Positions 41,282 to 41,543 of a stretch of DNA of 41,543 bases are shown piece by piece. Position 1 is the first letter of the stretch; every line of letters starts with the position of its first letter. Both the position numbers and the translations under genes were made by a program. The DNA lies in contig JAQXJH010000155.1 of NCBI GenBank assembly GCA_029008595.1, forward strand, positions 1-41,543. Reading direction: 5' to 3'. The DNA is from Bacillota bacterium. GTDB lineage: Bacteria; Bacillota; Clostridia; Oscillospirales; Acutalibacteraceae. Below the pieces are notes generated by a model. It worked only from the letters and a program-made list of their open reading frames with translations. It was not told the DNA's origin and did not search any database.

Positions 41282-41543
41282 ATGGAGCGGAGTCAAAAAT
41301 CGGTTTCAATTTTGCGCGGTAAGCGAATTACGCGCACGCTTGTTTTTGCTTTGACGTTTTTAATGGTGGTTTTTTTGGTCTATGCCGCTGTTCCGAAATA
41401 TCCTCAACCGGAGTATGAGGTTGACAATTATGCTGAATTTTCCGAGACACTCTCAAGGCATTCTGCCTGCATGATTCCTCCCGCAACAATTTTTTTGAAT
41501 ACCAACCCAGACTATCACATTTACTTGAAGACGAGATTCCGTT
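41282..41543 (+). CDS. N-terminal part of a membrane-anchored protein of unknown function (partial)
   Basis: An ATG with GGAGGTG about nine bases upstream opens a frame that continues to the window edge (87 codons visible). It starts with a basic stretch (RSQKSVSILRGKRITR), then a hydrophobic segment at about 19-37 that is a signal anchor or uncleaved signal peptide, then a Pro/Tyr/Asp/Glu-rich extracytoplasmic part. I recognise no family from this piece. Codon use here is much richer in A and T than in the rest of the window, which suggests a different origin. Confidence 0.7.
   Translation, partial: MERSQKSVSILRGKRITRTLVFALTFLMVVFLVYAAVPKYPQPEYEVDNYAEFSETLSRHSACMIPPATIFLNTNPDYHIYLKTRFR

Overview
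The window looks like a chromosomal segment of a GC-rich, anaerobic Bacillota (Clostridia), probably Oscillospiraceae-like and gut-associated. This rests on sequence content only: the Firmicute cluster darA-holB-ricT, YhaM-type exonuclease, trmN6-like/rsmI pair, an isoleucine T-box leader in front of ileS, a DeoR-type sugar repressor, and strong AAGGAGG or GAAAGGA ribosome-binding sites. No tRNA, rRNA, CRISPR array, transposase or phage gene was seen.

Layout. 1-11.5 kb: housekeeping. A gene tail, a lipoprotein, then darA-holB-ricT on the minus strand, a ZapA-like protein, a U32 peptidase-family protein, YhaM, an SDR protein, a TraX-like membrane protein, a small membrane protein, a TrmN6-like methyltransferase and rsmI. 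11.7-13.8 kb: two regulators, an orphan LuxR-type protein with an unrecognised sensor region and a DeoR-family repressor. 13.9-32.7 kb: a long plus-strand operon that encodes a bacterial microcompartment (BMC). 32.7-37.4 kb: a UroD-like protein, an AraC regulator, an ADP-ribosylglycohydrolase-family protein and a D-aminopeptidase. 37.5-41.1 kb: T-box leader and ileS. From about 41.1 kb the DNA becomes visibly more AT-rich and a new membrane-anchored protein begins and runs off the window.

The BMC operon joins upstream sugar catabolism directly to a coenzyme-B12-dependent propanediol pathway. RhaA and RhaB convert L-rhamnose to L-rhamnulose-1-phosphate. A class II aldolase with a C-terminal encapsulation helix splits it to DHAP and lactaldehyde. 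A zinc alcohol dehydrogenase with an N-terminal encapsulation helix is the best candidate to reduce lactaldehyde to 1,2-propanediol. PduCDE makes propionaldehyde, PduP makes propionyl-CoA, PduL makes propionyl-phosphate, and AckA can yield propionate plus ATP. PduG reactivates the dehydratase, PduO makes adenosylcobalamin, and PduS/PduT probably move electrons across the shell. The shell set is five BMC-H genes (three nearly identical PduA-type copies, one with an in-frame Lys/Pro/Ala-rich extension and an internal start), one BMC-P (PduN) and one BMC-T (PduT). PduB, PduH and the iron-type PduQ are not in the window. If the zinc dehydrogenase reduces lactaldehyde, NADH made by PduP is consumed in the same lumen and the pathway is redox-balanced without making propanol.

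Control appears concentrated in the DeoR/rhaA intergenic region, which has divergent sigma-A-type promoters, two copies of an 11-bp repeat and a cre-like site. The spacers inside the operon are full of stem-loops without U-tracts, which may tune the relative output of shell and enzyme genes.
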